This document shows positions 48,873 through 60,731 of a DNA stretch of 64,000 nucleotides, in pieces. A model generated the notes under the pieces. That model was not told the DNA's origin. It saw only the letters and a list, made by a program, of their open reading frames with translations, and made no database searches. Location of the stretch: positions 1 to 64,000 of the forward strand of contig JALQPE010003003.1 in assembly GCA_030407315.1 (NCBI GenBank), in the 5' to 3' direction. This DNA is from Asparagopsis taxiformis. Lineage: Eukaryota > Rhodophyta > Florideophyceae > Bonnemaisoniales > Bonnemaisoniaceae. The stretch's first letter is position 1. Each line of letters starts with the position of its first letter. The position numbers and the translations under genes were made by a program.

Positions 48873-49253
48873 TATTCAATGAAGAGCACGACCTGAGCTG
48901 GCTCGTACGGATAAGAGCAGCAGTTGAGCACATTTATGTTTCGTGAGCTCGTATCGATATGAGTCGTTGATTTCCGAAATATTTTTGTTTTTCGAAAGTC
49001 GGTAGCACATGTTTCGCCGACGCCGCTATGTCATGATGGATGCCGTGATAGTGGAGAAACGTTTAAATTGAGCCAGCAAAGCAGTCAAGCTAATCTTCGT
49101 TCGACGCTTCTCATCCAATGCCAAAACTTGTGTCGCATCTGCATCCAACCTCATGTGCGCTCCGCTTGCTTCTGCTGTCTACCAATTTTATTCCACGCTT
49201 TTCATCGCTTCGACCACATGTTTAGCATCTCCCGGCTAGGCTTCTCTTGAAAG
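48873..49253. other. Divergent intergenic region, 381 bp
   Basis: Separates the starts of the DUF1499 gene (minus) and the sulfotransferase gene (plus). The part nearest the sulfotransferase is C/T-rich on the plus strand. No gene seen. Confidence 0.5.
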
Positions 49254-50749
49254 ATGCCACGCACCATTCCGTCATCTTCAGAGCAATTGCAGCTCTCCGA
49301 CGCCCTCTTTATCAAACTACGATGTGATCCGTCTGCATATTGGTCGATGTCCAATAACATACTGCTTGGTTATACGTTTTCGCAATGGCTCTCAGTTCTA
49401 AGAGACAATTTCACTCGGATTGATTATCATCGACTGTTTGTTCTCCTTCGTCTCGTTGTGGTAACTTTGTTCAGCATCTTCAACTCTGTAGTATCTATAT
49501 TTGATACCTTGAAATATCACCGGCGCATTAGCTCTACAGCTGTCTCCCCTCGACCTTTATTCATTCTCGGTCAGCCCCGCAGTGGTACCACATTATTGCA
49601 TAACTTGCTTGCGCGCCATCCCGATTATATTACTCCTGATATATTTCAGGTTGCCTTTCCATGTTCCTTTCTCAGCTCTCGATTTTTGACTCATCAGTCT
49701 TATTTTCAGCGCCTACTCACTCCTACTAGGCCTATGGATAACATTCCACAGTGTTGGCAATGTAAGTAACCAAACTATTCTCTTAATCCTTAATGATGAA
49801 TCTCAAGTTTATGCTGGATCCTGTGTGATTGGGAACACTTCATGTGCTCTCACTGACAAGAACAACTTGGAGAGCCTAGTAGGCATACTGAAAGGAATCA
49901 TGTTATCGCCCTATAACCTGTTCATTCTAACCTGTTCTTTCGAATGACTTGGCTTCATTAGCACCTTGCGAGGATGAGCTGGCTACAGCAGCGATGTCAG
50001 GCGGCATATCAGACTATTTAACGTAAGTTGAAATTCAAAGGTAGCAATGTTACCAGCCATTGAGCGTTGTAACTAACATGCCACTGGATGGATGTTTGTC
50101 CTGGTAATTTCTCAGTTTATGCTTTCTCCGCAATTGGGATAAGTTTGTCCCACATTTTGTCACACTTGAAAACGTTGTAGATGCTAGTTTCCACAGATGG
50201 AAAAACGCCTTTATGTACTTTTGTCGCAAGTTACAATTCAAAGGTGGAAATTCTCGTCGGTTGTTACTCAAGTCACCGTCGCACACCGCTCGTGTCAAGA
50301 CGCTATTATCACTATTCGACAATCCGCAGTTTGTATATATCCATCGAAATCCATATGAAGTATTCCAAAGCAGTGTTCATCTTGTGGAAGCACAATTCCC
50401 GTATTGTGCTTTACAGCAGATGGATAGTCAAAGCGCCCAGGATTACATAATTCGTCTCCACCAAACACTGGCAGATAGCTATTTGGAGGATCGAAGACTG
50501 CTGTCTGGTGATCAAATATGCGAAATCTCTTTTGTGGAACTGACTCGCGATCCTGCCAACACTTTGAGGCGTATATACAAAGAGTTGAATATTAATGTTC
50601 CTGTGGAGGTTGTCGAACAGCACATCGATATGACTGGTTCCGTCCGTAACTTTAAGAAGAATACCCATCCACCGCTATCCGAAGCGGCCAAAAGGTTTGT
50701 GTACTCCAAATGGAAGCGCAGCTTTGATGAGTTTGGATACGATCCGTAG
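49254..50749 (+). CDS. Sulfotransferase (Sulfotransfer_3 type), three exons
   Basis: Transfers sulfate from PAPS to a carbohydrate or other acceptor, probably in the Golgi. Exons are 49254-49761, 49962-50022 and 50197-50749; introns are 200 and 174 bp, with GTAAGT donors and TTAG or CCACAG acceptors. The 373-residue product is in frame throughout: exon 1 ends RPMDNIPQCWQ, exon 2 supplies PCEDELATAAMSGGISDYL, exon 3 starts WKNAFMYFCRKLQ. An N-terminal hydrophobic segment (about 60-85) is a probable membrane anchor. The PAPS 5'-phosphosulfate loop is GQPRSGTT (106-113); the 3'-phosphate site is in FVYIHRNPYEVFQSSVHL. The RPMDN...EDE block defines the family. The acceptor is unknown; sulfated wall polysaccharide is a reasonable guess. 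Confidence 0.85.
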
Positions 50750-51127
50750 CGTGGAACAAGAGTATGCGACAGTCAAAGAGTAGATTGTTTAGTTTCATGT
50801 ATCAGTCTTCTAAGCTTGATGTTAGTGCGAAATTAAAGGTGCCCGGCAAGTCTTGCTCGTTTATGACAACAAATAGTAGGAGCAACGGCTACCAGTGCGT
50901 GTAAGCGATAACGGTTGCTGCAGCATCAGCCCCCACGCGAATTGAGCACCGGATGGAAATGAGCTGCTACATGAGAAATGAGGTGATCGGCAATCAAGGT
51001 TGCCGTTGTTAAGAAGTGCGGATGACTGGCCAAACGAACAAAACTGACCCAACACACCTAGCTGAGGGCGAAAGACGGTCAATATAGCGTCAGAGCTTTG
51101 GCAGTATTCTCCGCGACATGACATCCA
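50750..51127. other. Convergent intergenic region, 378 bp
   Basis: Between the ends of the sulfotransferase and RCHY1 genes. No gene and no strong terminator signal seen. Confidence 0.5.
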
Positions 51128-52579
51128 TCACTGCGAGTTAGATGACCCCGCAACCAATTGTTGGCTGGGTGCCTGATCAACAGGCTCAGGACCAGCAGCT
51201 TGAGCTTCCGAGTCAACATCGAAGCTGTATAGAACATTTGTGTTGTAGCTTCCACAGTCAACATTTGTACATTTGTGATATTCAAAGTGATATTGTACTT
51301 CGCCTTTCTTACCACAATCATTGCAACGAATCATCGAGCGCTTGTTGTCGTATTCTGGTGGCATCGGCTCGTTGCGAATGTGCTCGTCAATTTGTTCAAA
51401 GAAAGATTTCATGTCAAGTAACGAACGCATGCAAAGCGGACATTGGTAACGGCCAGCTGTGTATTCTTCAAAACACTCCTTGTGCATAGCGTGACCGCAC
51501 CTCATGTAGACCACGGGTTCTGTCGACGTAAAGAGATAAACCCTGCAAACTGGACAATCTGCGTGCAGTGCTTCACGCCGACATTGATGGTGAGCCTTGG
51601 ACTCCATGGAGACACAAGCGTCACATATATCGCAATGATAGTTGTCGATGCCAAGCCCCTTACCAAGACGGCAGATATTGCAGCGATCGCAGTGATAGAT
51701 GTTTTTGTTGGGTGTATTCTCGTAAAACCGACAGTGCGGACAAAAGTAGTGCGCAAAGGAAGTCTTGCATTCGACGCATTTGGGGCCGACGTCCTGCTCG
51801 GTGAGGCATACCATGCAAAGGACTTTTTCGGTCGCAAACCGATCAATTCCATGATCATCTGCCAGAAGCTCGTCATGACAGAGGCGGCATGAGACAAAGA
51901 GGCCGCAGCATTTTGCTTTGAGTTTGCAATTTCGTGCATAGTGCTTACATCCCAGAAGACCTTGCTGTTGAGAGGCGATTTGAGCAGCTTGTTGGTGAGT
52001 GACGATGTTTCCTTCGCGGTCGAGACGGTCATATTGCATTTTGAAAAGGTCGGAAACGTTATTTTGGAGGCGGAGCATTTGTTCGCGCATGTAGGGAGTG
52101 ATCAAGTTATTGTGACAGAGGTTGCTTTTCTCTTGATCGTCCAAGTTTTGGATATCTTTGCGCAGCTGCTGCTGCAATTTGACAGATTCAGAGGATTGGC
52201 CATCTGTGGAAATGGGATTTGATGAGGATTGGTGCGCAGCTTTACTGGGATGATCTGCAAGTTTTTGTGGCGTTTGAGTTACGGAGGCTGAGTGAGTAGA
52301 GGGTTTGAGGGGGTTTGCCGGAAATCTCATGCGCTTGCATGGAGTTTCGTGGGACTTTTCTGAAAACGCTGGACGAGGTGGGGCCGAGGCGGTTGAGGGG
52401 GACGGGGATGGTTCTGCACGGTAAAAATCATAGGCAGCACGACAAGCCGTGTCTGGGGGCATATCGGAATGGGTTTGAAAGTGAAGCTGGAGACGACGGA
52501 GCTTGTTGAGTAGCGCTTTGGTCGAGTTGGAGGGCGTCGTGTTCTTGATGGCACCCTCGGGAGCGAGGTTGGCGGACAT
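51128..52579 (-). CDS. CHY/RING E3 ubiquitin ligase (RCHY1/PIRH2-like)
   Basis: RCHY1-type ligases ubiquitinate regulators such as p53 in animals and act in stress and light signalling in plants. The 483-residue protein has a disordered Ser/Pro/Gln N-terminus (1-195), then the full PIRH2 arrangement: a CHY zinc finger (GCKHYARNCKLKAKCCGLF, then CRLCHDE), the CTCHY part (HYFCPHCRFYENTPNKNIYH, CDRCNICRLG), a RING finger (CPVCRVYLFTS, RCGHAMHKECF, CPLCM) and a C-terminal zinc ribbon (CNDCGKKGEVQYHFEYHKC). The ATG at 52579 is the first in frame. The N-terminal extension is longer than in human RCHY1 (261 residues in total) and could bind substrates. Confidence 0.9.
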   Translation of the reverse strand: MSANLAPEGAIKNTTPSNSTKALLNKLRRLQLHFQTHSDMPPDTACRAAYDFYRAEPSPSPSTASAPPRPAFSEKSHETPCKRMRFPANPLKPSTHSASVTQTPQKLADHPSKAAHQSSSNPISTDGQSSESVKLQQQLRKDIQNLDDQEKSNLCHNNLITPYMREQMLRLQNNVSDLFKMQYDRLDREGNIVTHQQAAQIASQQQGLLGCKHYARNCKLKAKCCGLFVSCRLCHDELLADDHGIDRFATEKVLCMVCLTEQDVGPKCVECKTSFAHYFCPHCRFYENTPNKNIYHCDRCNICRLGKGLGIDNYHCDICDACVSMESKAHHQCRREALHADCPVCRVYLFTSTEPVVYMRCGHAMHKECFEEYTAGRYQCPLCMRSLLDMKSFFEQIDEHIRNEPMPPEYDNKRSMIRCNDCGKKGEVQYHFEYHKCTNVDCGSYNTNVLYSFDVDSEAQAAGPEPVDQAPSQQLVAGSSNSQ

Positions 52580-55500
52580 TGTTAGGGTGTGAGAAAGGGG
52601 GCGCAGTGGATGCAGGAGCAATGGGGAGGCGGCATGCGGGGTAAAGTGTGAGAGTCGCGGCTAAAGTTGCGCGACGAAGAATGTGGAAGCGCGGTCGAGG
52701 GCCGGTGGATTGCCAAGAAGCAATAGTGGCATAAAGGGGCGCAAGTTGGGAGGAAATTTTGTGAGTTTTCGGCCAAACATTTTATTTTTATTTGAACAAA
52801 CATCCAACGAATCATGTTGGGTTGTCAATCGTCTCATTGATGGACAAGTTTTATGTGATGGCAGTTTGTATCAAAGTCGACGACATAACCAGGCATGAAG
52901 GCCGCGCCACGCCACGCCGCACTGCGCCACGCCATGCCACGCCGCGCTGCCAACCGCGTAAACGCAGTGGTAGCTTGGTCTACCGACACAACGAGCTTGT
53001 AGTATGCGCAATCTGCTTTCCCGCAACTATCAAACGTCACTTTGCTTGTCTACCAAACCGCCTTGCCCTTTTCTTTGTTTTCACACCTCTTCTTCGCATG
53101 GGACAGACAGCGTACAACATTTATATGACAATCGGTGGACAAACTTCCCCCTTTCTGTCAACGTCTGCAATAATATGCTGCAACCTTGCGCAATACACTT
53201 GCTTCCACTCCGACTAGTTCACACAACTCTGTCGAGCGCCCTGCCACGTTGACTCACTCCCACAAGACTAATTTTTCACTCAAGCGCCGACACCCGGAAA
53301 CACTATTCGTACACGTCTCAGCGTCTGCAGCCCAACCAATCACCACTTTACAATTCATGTCTGCCCCACTGCCTTACAGCAATGCCCAACACTCTAATTC
53401 CGCCCATCGCTGCTTCCATCAACTCATACCCGCTTTCGTCCAATTATTTCCTATCTGCTCGAGCAACTACAACCATAACTCGCTAACAAACTGCAGCCCG
53501 TGCAGACGTCACTTGGGCTAGCATCTGCCTCAACTCCACAGAAAGACCCTGTTCCACTCCAACGCCACGCTCAATAGCTAGCACATTGCTCCAAGTATGT
53601 GCCCTGTGATTTCGTTGTTGTCTCCCCATTGGCCTTCTAGAATAGCCGGTTACTCGAGCTATCCTCACTGCGAAAACAAATCCAGCAATGATACTCCCAA
53701 TGTATTGCCTACTTACCCACTCCCACATCCTCCACATTGGACCTCTGCGCGTCTGTCTTCACAAGACCGCTTGTCGCTGCTTACCCGCTTTGCCCTGTCA
53801 ATATTTTTCACAGACTTGAAAATATGATACAGATACTATAATGAAAACATTGACAGACGTACAGCATGATTCTGGTTCCGAATCGACTATTCATGCTGAC
53901 AACCTCCAAGTCTGCCCGTCGTGATAGAGTAGAGCCAGGGAATCCAAACAATTTGGAACAGAGGAACTATTGCTCGCCACGGGTCAGGAGAAATCGGCGA
54001 TGCCACATAGTTCCTACTGGCCAACATATCCGTTTCATCAAAATGTGTAGATACTGGATCAAACTGTAATCATGGGACAATAAGTTGAATTCTCTTGTTC
54101 ATAGTATTGACCTATTCCTCAAACTATTCTTCTCCAATGTCTCAATGAATTCAAATCATGGTTCTCTCTGTCATTGGGAAACCGGCTTTCGCCATACTAC
54201 TGGCCGATGAAGTAATTCATGGGATTAGCGTAAAAGGAACGGGGAAGTAACCACCAATTTCAGGTCAGGAGGGATACTCGGAAATCTCTCATCCGCGTGT
54301 GGGCCTGGCTTAGTTATTTCACTATACTTGCGTGTTTGTCGGGCAGGCTTTCAAGACACCATGTTGGATGAGCATATTTGGTTTCGAGAGAATTTTTTCT
54401 AAGATGAACATGGAATATTTGCGTGGCTCAGAAATTTGAAGAGAACAGGAAAACAACTTTCGTACAATGTCTGTGAGATCAATTAGACTCAGGGCTCCTG
54501 GCCAATCCGGCTGAGCAATGGAAAGTTTCCGACTCCTCATGTCTTGGCCAGAATAAAAAATACATTTGATGAACGTGTGTGGACTGCCTGCTTGATTGTG
54601 GAACACAAGAACATACAGTGGACACGTGGAGGATTTAATAATTCATACTGAATTACGTGGTGCATTGCGGGAGGGGGGCTACAATGAGAGTGAGAGTAAA
54701 TGAATCGATGCAGAGTAGAACTAAGGGGTCAGATGGCTGAGGAGTCGCAAAAAGATCCGGCGGTGTCATAAAGGAATAATAACTTAACAGCAGTAGACGC
54801 AAAGAGCGCTCAATAACCGAAATGTCGACATTGATAGGAGTATTACAATTCAATGTTTGCAGGACCTGTTCTCGCTGGGAAGCGATATAATCTTCTGAAT
54901 GGGCGTGGGCTAGTGATACACCGAGAAAGAATCAATCCAGAGAGCAGATGTCTTCAAAATCTCTGATCGGCGTTGATTAGCCGGACTCCGAGAGGAGGAG
55001 AGATGCCAGTACTCGCAGATCGAATCCCAATGTAGCACTCAATTGAGAAGTCGATAGTGCGGTAGAGCTGGTCTTCTACGTGATTCCTCCGACTGGGATT
55101 AGTTTCCCCCTCCGACCACAACCTAATTGAAGATTAGCCGGGTGTCATGAATCACTCCAGACGGAGTAGATATTTCAGTGAGTCGGACCAGGCTGGGTGC
55201 GAGGCAGCTAAAAGTTGTTGTCGTGATACCCTGCACCGCGCTGCTCGGCACTGTGCCGTAAAGATTGAAAATATGAATCATTTCTTCTTTTATCTTGTAT
55301 GCGCTTCACTCGAGACGAAGAAATTGGACAAAAAGTTCTGCGCCCTTATCTGGAAGGCTCCGAGACTGCTGCTGGAAGTAATCGCTCAACGAAAATACGT
55401 AGAAGTCAAGATGAACTGGAAATGAGGGAGACTGGTCGAGCGTGCGTAACTGTAGTGTAATGGATTTTTTGATTTTGGAAACGGGAAGAATTAAAAGTAA

Positions 55501-56399
55501 GCTGAATTGGTGAGCAACCGCGAGATGTTCAAGACCTCCTGTCCCAGTAGTCTGGCTCGGGTAGAGTGTGGTATAGTGAAGGCAAATCTTCTACCCTAAC
55601 GTGGGATGAAATGACTCACAGACGATCCGTTTAGAACCGTGTACTTACATGGTGAGTCATGATGCGACACAGAAAAGATAGTGTTTCGCCAACAATAATC
55701 GGGAAGAAGGAAGGATAAAAGGCACGACAAGGATGAGTACCTTTAAGAAGAGGAAACTGGCAGATGGCCGCGTGTGGGGAAAATGGAAGAGGAAAGGGAA
55801 GCAAATACAGCAGGGTAACTATTCAGGGGCTGGGTCAGGTGAGTGAAAATGGTCGGCGTGTTCTGCGCTATAGCCCAAGACGAACCAGGCTTCCATGACA
55901 CAGGATAGACAAAAATAGAAAATTTTACACGAAAAATACCGCATCTTACAATATAATTAGTTATCATATTTTGCCGGAACGCCCATCCCCAACTTTGGAT
56001 AAGGTCCATCGAATAAAATGTAAAAACATGGGCTGAGACCAGCACGGCGATTTTGTTTCACAGTAGACAGGAACCAAGTAGAACTATGGTTTGGCCGTGA
56101 GGAGATGGCTGAACCATGTACGGAAAGACACGTAGGGATGGAAATGAACCACGTCCATATATGAGCTGGATGGCGGGTGGACTAGAGCGGGCCAAGTCAC
56201 GCAGGCACGGATGGTTGGAGTGGAACCAGTACTGTATATGGGTATAGTTAGATATGGGGTGCACCGTGACTGCGATATGTGGTGGAAGGTGCAGAGCGCT
56301 TCCTAGAAATGAACTATAAAATATAATGAGCACACCGTGACGGTCCGTTGTCTGAAACCAGGCGTAAACAGCACTCGCTGAATGGACGGTTACCACAGT
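52580..56399. other. Gene-poor region, 3.8 kb
   Basis: Only short, unrelated open frames occur in all six frames. The longest ATG frame on the plus strand near the end (55147-55425, 92 codons) resembles nothing I know. The stretch 53040-53510 is C/T-rich on the plus strand, like the leaders of plus-strand genes here, so a spliced or non-coding transcript starting near 53500 is possible. From 53870 to 56400 I see no RNA gene and no clear repeat. Confidence 0.5.
52901..52951. repeat. GCCACGCC-type imperfect simple repeat
   Basis: About ten imperfect GCCAC/GCCGC pentamer units in a row, just upstream of the RCHY1 gene start region. Confidence 0.75.
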
Positions 56400-56884
56400 G
56401 TGGAACGACGGTTCGGGAGAAGTAGCTGGTACGAGCTATGGACACGGTGTCCTTCGAACGAAACAACGAAACACTGCCACCCGCTAGTGTTTGACTGTAT
56501 TGGTAGAAAAGTAGAAAAGGATAGGGTAGAGTAGGTTAGCAGGTAGACACGGGCGTCACGACGCAACGTTCCACGCGTGGTTCACGTTTGCTAAACGAGG
56601 CGGTACGTCTCCGGAGGCGCTCTCAACCAAACCCGTAGTGTGGGACTCTGTGGAATGATAGTTCAGTAGAAGTAGCTCGTACGAGCTACGGACACGCTGT
56701 CCTTTAACGAAACGAAACAACGAACAGTGCCACCCGCTGGTGTTTGACTGTATTGGTAGAAAGGTAGAAGGTAGAGAATAGGTTAGCGAGTAGACACGAG
56801 CGTCACGACGCAACAATCCACGCGAGGATTACGTCAACGAACGAGGTGGTACGTCACGGGGGGCGCTCTCAACCAAGCCCGTAG
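56400..56884. repeat. Diverged tandem duplication, two units of about 237 bp
   Basis: Unit 1 (56400-56638) and unit 2 (56650-56884) share most of their length: GTGGAA...AGTAGCT, the GGACACGGTGTCCTT/GGACACGCTGTCCTT stretch, GTGTTTGACTGTATTGGTAG, GCGTCACGACGCAAC and the closing GGCGCTCTCAACCAA. They differ by many substitutions and small indels. Unit 2 contains a perfect 18-bp palindrome at 56672-56689, imperfect in unit 1. The duplication lies directly upstream of the probable retrotransposon LTR and could be part of its U3. Confidence 0.8.
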
Positions 56885-58228
56885 GCACTACACGCGATCA
56901 GCCTCACGTGTAGCGATGGGTAGGGAGTGCGCAGCTCGACGGAGACGAAGCCTCGTTAGGCGAAAACGTAAACGTAAAACGTAGAAGTCAGTCGTAGACT
57001 AGAGCCGTCGCTCGTTCGATAATTGTCCCCTTTCCCTCCCGGCACGATGCCAATACCTATTTAGCCACGATGGCATCGCTTTACAGTGTAAACACTGCTC
57101 GTAACGTCCCCGAATGGGAAAGGACCTTGTGGGTCGCACGTGGGGACCCGTTAGTCCGTTGGCCGCGTGCCAGTACGTTCGTTGCACACGTGTGCCGGTG
57201 TCGCGCGCGCTCGCGCCAGCAATGTTCGTGCATTGCTGTCGCCGGTCGTGTCCGCCGAAATTCGAATTCCGCGGAAATCGTAAATATTTGCAATTTCGGA
57301 ATTGGCCACGTATACTACACAGACCCACCCCCACACGTGGGCGTCCCGGCCACGCGAGGCCCGTCAGGACGCGCCTGAGACACGGGGCCGTGGCGCCTTT
57401 TCGGGTACAACTGCGGACGTGGCAGTTGTCCCGAAAAATCTCGCTTAAACGTACGCGGCCCAGTTGGCTGATCGGTTGGCCACGGCGCTGGAGCGCGCGC
57501 GTACGCTCCGGCTCTTTCGTAATCATCCACGCCCGCCTGTTGGCATCGTTCGTCAATGCCTCGCTTAGGCGTTTCCTGCAATCGAATGCAGTGTCCAATT
57601 CCACCACGCGAGTGTGTTTCGAATCAGCGTGATACGCACGCAGGCCGCGGCCATTTCGTGAATCTGCCAGCGGGCATTGCGACAACGGTCGTCCGAAGGT
57701 TATTTAAGCCGCGGCTTAACGTGATAGCGGTCGTCGCTTACCCTTCCTCTCACCATCGTCATCCAGGCCGTTGCCTTTCCTTTCTGCATCTCCTCTTTCC
57801 CCCGATGGGTACTCCTGGCTGCTTCCGCCCTTCTCGTTCTCTCGTTTCGTCTCGCCCGCGTGGCTCTCGTTTTCGTGCTCATCGCACTGTTCGTCTTCGT
57901 CGTGTACAAACTAACCACGATGGTTACTACGTGTAGCACCGATACCCACACTCCGCGGCCCGCCGGCTCTGCTGGAGGTGGAGCGAGGAACCCTTCGCAG
58001 GGCGCTCCCTCCCTCGTCGGGGCCGGTGTCATACCACGCGGTGGTCTGCCCTGGTGGGGTCGTGTCAACATCCTATTGGATGAGCCCGGGTCGGGACTGA
58101 CCAATAGAAACAGCCTCGCTGTATCTCGCCCAAGTCAAGGGAATGGACCCACTGGGACAATTAAAGACCCCACAAGGGGCAAATTTTAACTAAGCTAACT
58201 CAGCTAACTTTACACTGTAACACTAACA
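56885..58228 (+). repeat. Candidate 5' LTR, left edge undetermined
   Basis: The right edge is suggested by ACTAACA ending in CA at 58228, followed two bases later by TGGTGATCTCGCGG, the usual place for a primer-binding site. A TATA-like TATTTAAG at 57701 overlaps a 16-bp palindrome (57704-57719). From about 57700 onward the sequence is C/T-rich. Open frames in this stretch are short and unconvincing. Confidence 0.35.
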
Positions 58229-58230
58229 GT

Positions 58231-58248
58231 TGGTGATCTCGCGGGCTC
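58231..58248 (+). other. Candidate primer-binding site
   Basis: TGGTGATCTCGCGGGCTC begins with TGG, complementary to a tRNA CCA end, two bases after the candidate LTR end. I did not identify the tRNA; the match beyond TGG would need comparison with tRNA genes of the same genome. Confidence 0.4.
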
Positions 58249-58802
58249 CCGCAGTCGCCATAATCAGGGATCTGATTGGTGCACCTAAGGATATTTATTC
58301 CTAACTGTCTACCTACCCTAACTGTTTACAGTAACTTAGACTAGTATAAAACGCCTCTGGATTAGCCAGAGTGCTTAACCTTTTAGAGGTAACATAAACT
58401 CACGTGGAATTTACGACTCCACTGAACAGTGTTTGCATCGCTCTTTTCTATCCTTCTAGGACGAATTAGCTTTAGCTATACAGCTCGACGGGTTACGTCT
58501 TTCTGCTCCATCAATACGCACTCCGTGCGTGAGCACCCCCAACCTTCACCCGGCATTACCGGAAGACCTTTCGTGGTATACACGCCATTGGCGGTTGACG
58601 CAAGATTCGCTTGCTCTACCACGCTACCGAAGCTCGGGACACCTGTAGGGTGGTTTTGCCGCTTTGCGGATTTTCTACCTACTACATTGGTCTCTCGACC
58701 TAGAATCTTACCGACATCTTAGCCGACCGGCGACACACCGAAACCACTCAAGAAGAGTAAACTCGTCGTGAGACGTGAGCTCATTGAGCAAGAGTAGAAG
58801 TG
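58249..58802 (+). other. Retrotransposon leader, about 550 bp
   Basis: Sequence between the candidate primer-binding site and gag. It contains several short inverted pairs but no supportable gene. Packaging or dimerisation signals would be expected here; I cannot point to one. Confidence 0.4.
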
Positions 58803-60731
58803 ATGCCATCGGACAAGTCTCCGGAACACTCTGACTCCGAGTCAGGCCCTATCGGGGGATGTTCAAACGAAGAATTCGTCACTGAGGAAGGAGTCTTCCG
58901 ACTTATGCATGAACATGCAGACAAGATTCTCAATGATAAATTGAAAGAGATGCGCGACGAGATCAGCCAAGCTGTTGAGGACACCCTCGATGATAGACAC
59001 GGCGATCTCGTCTCAACTCTCGTGGATAACACGATTGATTTGCTTGCACCCAAGCTGAAAGCCATTTGCCACGAAGTGGTAGATGAGAAAGAAGTAGAAG
59101 TCTTCTCGGGGACGTGGAAGTCTATCCGTGTGGATTTTCTACAACGGGTTATCCGGCTTGAGAAGAAGGTCACCGACCTACAAAGGAGAAGCTACGCTAG
59201 TTCTTCTTCCGATCATCAGCACCAAGGGCTGTGGAATCAACAAGACGGCACTGCCGAGAACAGCGTAGCTGTGGAAGCCGAGAAGCTCGACAAGGTCGTT
59301 GACGTCACCAGACGTTTGTCGGATCGAGTGGATTTACTCAGCGAGTCTCTCGCCCGTCCGGTACCAAGTACAAATCCCAACATGAGTGACCCAGTTTTCG
59401 GGTTCGATTCACCTTCGAATCCATTCGAAACAGAAGAAGGACCCCTGGAACCAGGCTTAACTCCTTTAAGAGCCCGCGAACCCGCGTTCGATCGTGTAGT
59501 ATCCTACCGGTATTACCGGTTACAAGACAAGTCGTCATCGACAGAAGCTCCGAACGGAAAGAGTAGAAGTCTCTACAAGATAACGGAAAAGATCCGGAAC
59601 TTCAATGCGTCCTTGACGCCGTTCGATGGAACGCAACCCATCGATATACTTCGATTCCTTGCGGAGTACCAAGATGCTTGTGACTCCTGCGGAGTATCAG
59701 AAGGAATAGCAACAAAGTTGCTACGTTATTTCCTTGAAGGAGATGCGCAACGCTTCATCGCGTCCGAATCTCGGAAAAGGAAGTTGCTAAATCAACTGCA
59801 CCAGCAGATAACTTGGCCACAGGCCGTCCATGCTTTACTTACTCGTTATGCAACGGATACAGTTTTGGCTGACGCCTACGACGCGGTCACGCGTATTAAA
59901 CAATAACCTCACGAGGATGAGGCAGAATACGCCGATAGACTGCAAGAGGCCGCACTGTTGTGTGCTAATGTTTTCTCTGAGAGAGACTTGGTAAACTATT
60001 ACCTCAAAGGGCTACGCCCGGGGGTAAAAGACACCGTTAAGGTGACTGTTGGCCGAGACGGCGAAGACTTCCTTGCGGTACGCAATTTGGCTAAAGGACT
60101 CGGAGATTCCTTAAGAGCCACCACAGCCGACACGGCTAGGCCCAAGATGTACCCTAGTAGGGAGCTTGCCGAAAGGAAACGCAAAGCGTTAGTAGCTACC
60201 ATGGCTAATGAAGACCTCGGAATGAGGAGAGAAATGTCTACGTCGCAGACGTTACAACCACTGACCGTGGGACCGAACGCGGAGACACCGCCGATGGAGG
60301 TACCGCCCCTCACAGAGGAACATGTGAGTCTTGCCGAATCCATGATCCCGAAGGGAGCGGTCAATTGGCGCTGCTCCGGATGCCGGCAACCCGGTCACGT
60401 GCTGTACACATGCCCGTACCTCTCCCGTTCCGTGGGAATGTATTTCGCTTTCGCGAACTATGCATACCAGCAAGAGCCGGAACAAGTCATGCGCCGCCAG
60501 CAACGGCAATTCGACAAGTTCAAGAAGAAGCAGGTCCCTGCTAAAACAGTTCTCCAACGGCAGAAACCGTTTCCGCGAATGGTCGCGTTTGCCGAGGACA
60601 ACAACGTCGTGGAACAAACAAATCTTGCTTCCGGATTGCAACGGAGTATTGGTCCTTCTCGTTCGGAAGAAACCGCAGTTGATGCTCTAGCATCTTCAGA
60701 TGAAACATCCGACACTTCGTCGGAAAACTAA
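58803..60731 (+). pseudogene. gag: Retrotransposon gag with in-frame stop
   Basis: The ATG at 58803 opens a frame that stops with TAA at 59904-59906 and continues in the same frame (PHEDEAEYADRLQEAA) to 60731. The first part has an acidic coiled-coil-rich N-terminus and a capsid-like core (FNASLTPFDGTQP, DILRFLAEYQDAC, LLRYFLEGDAQRFI). The second part completes the capsid (FSERDLVNYYLKGLRPGVKD) and carries one zinc knuckle, CSGCRQPGHVLYTC (C-x2-C-x4-H-x4-C, about 60370-60411). The stop splits the capsid domain, so it is probably a disabling point mutation. Programmed readthrough cannot be excluded from one copy. Confidence 0.85.

Noticed and set aside
55147..55425. ATG frame of 92 codons in the gene-poor region
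   Set aside because: No similarity recognised and no leader-like composition before it.
53870..56400. tRNA genes in the gene-poor region
   Set aside because: Short GATCGAATCCC-like strings occur (about 55020), but no paired acceptor and anticodon arms could be built around them by eye.
56999..57685. Minus-strand frame of 228 codons in the candidate LTR
   Set aside because: Arg/Gly-rich with no domain; several overlapping frames are open here because the region is GC-rich.
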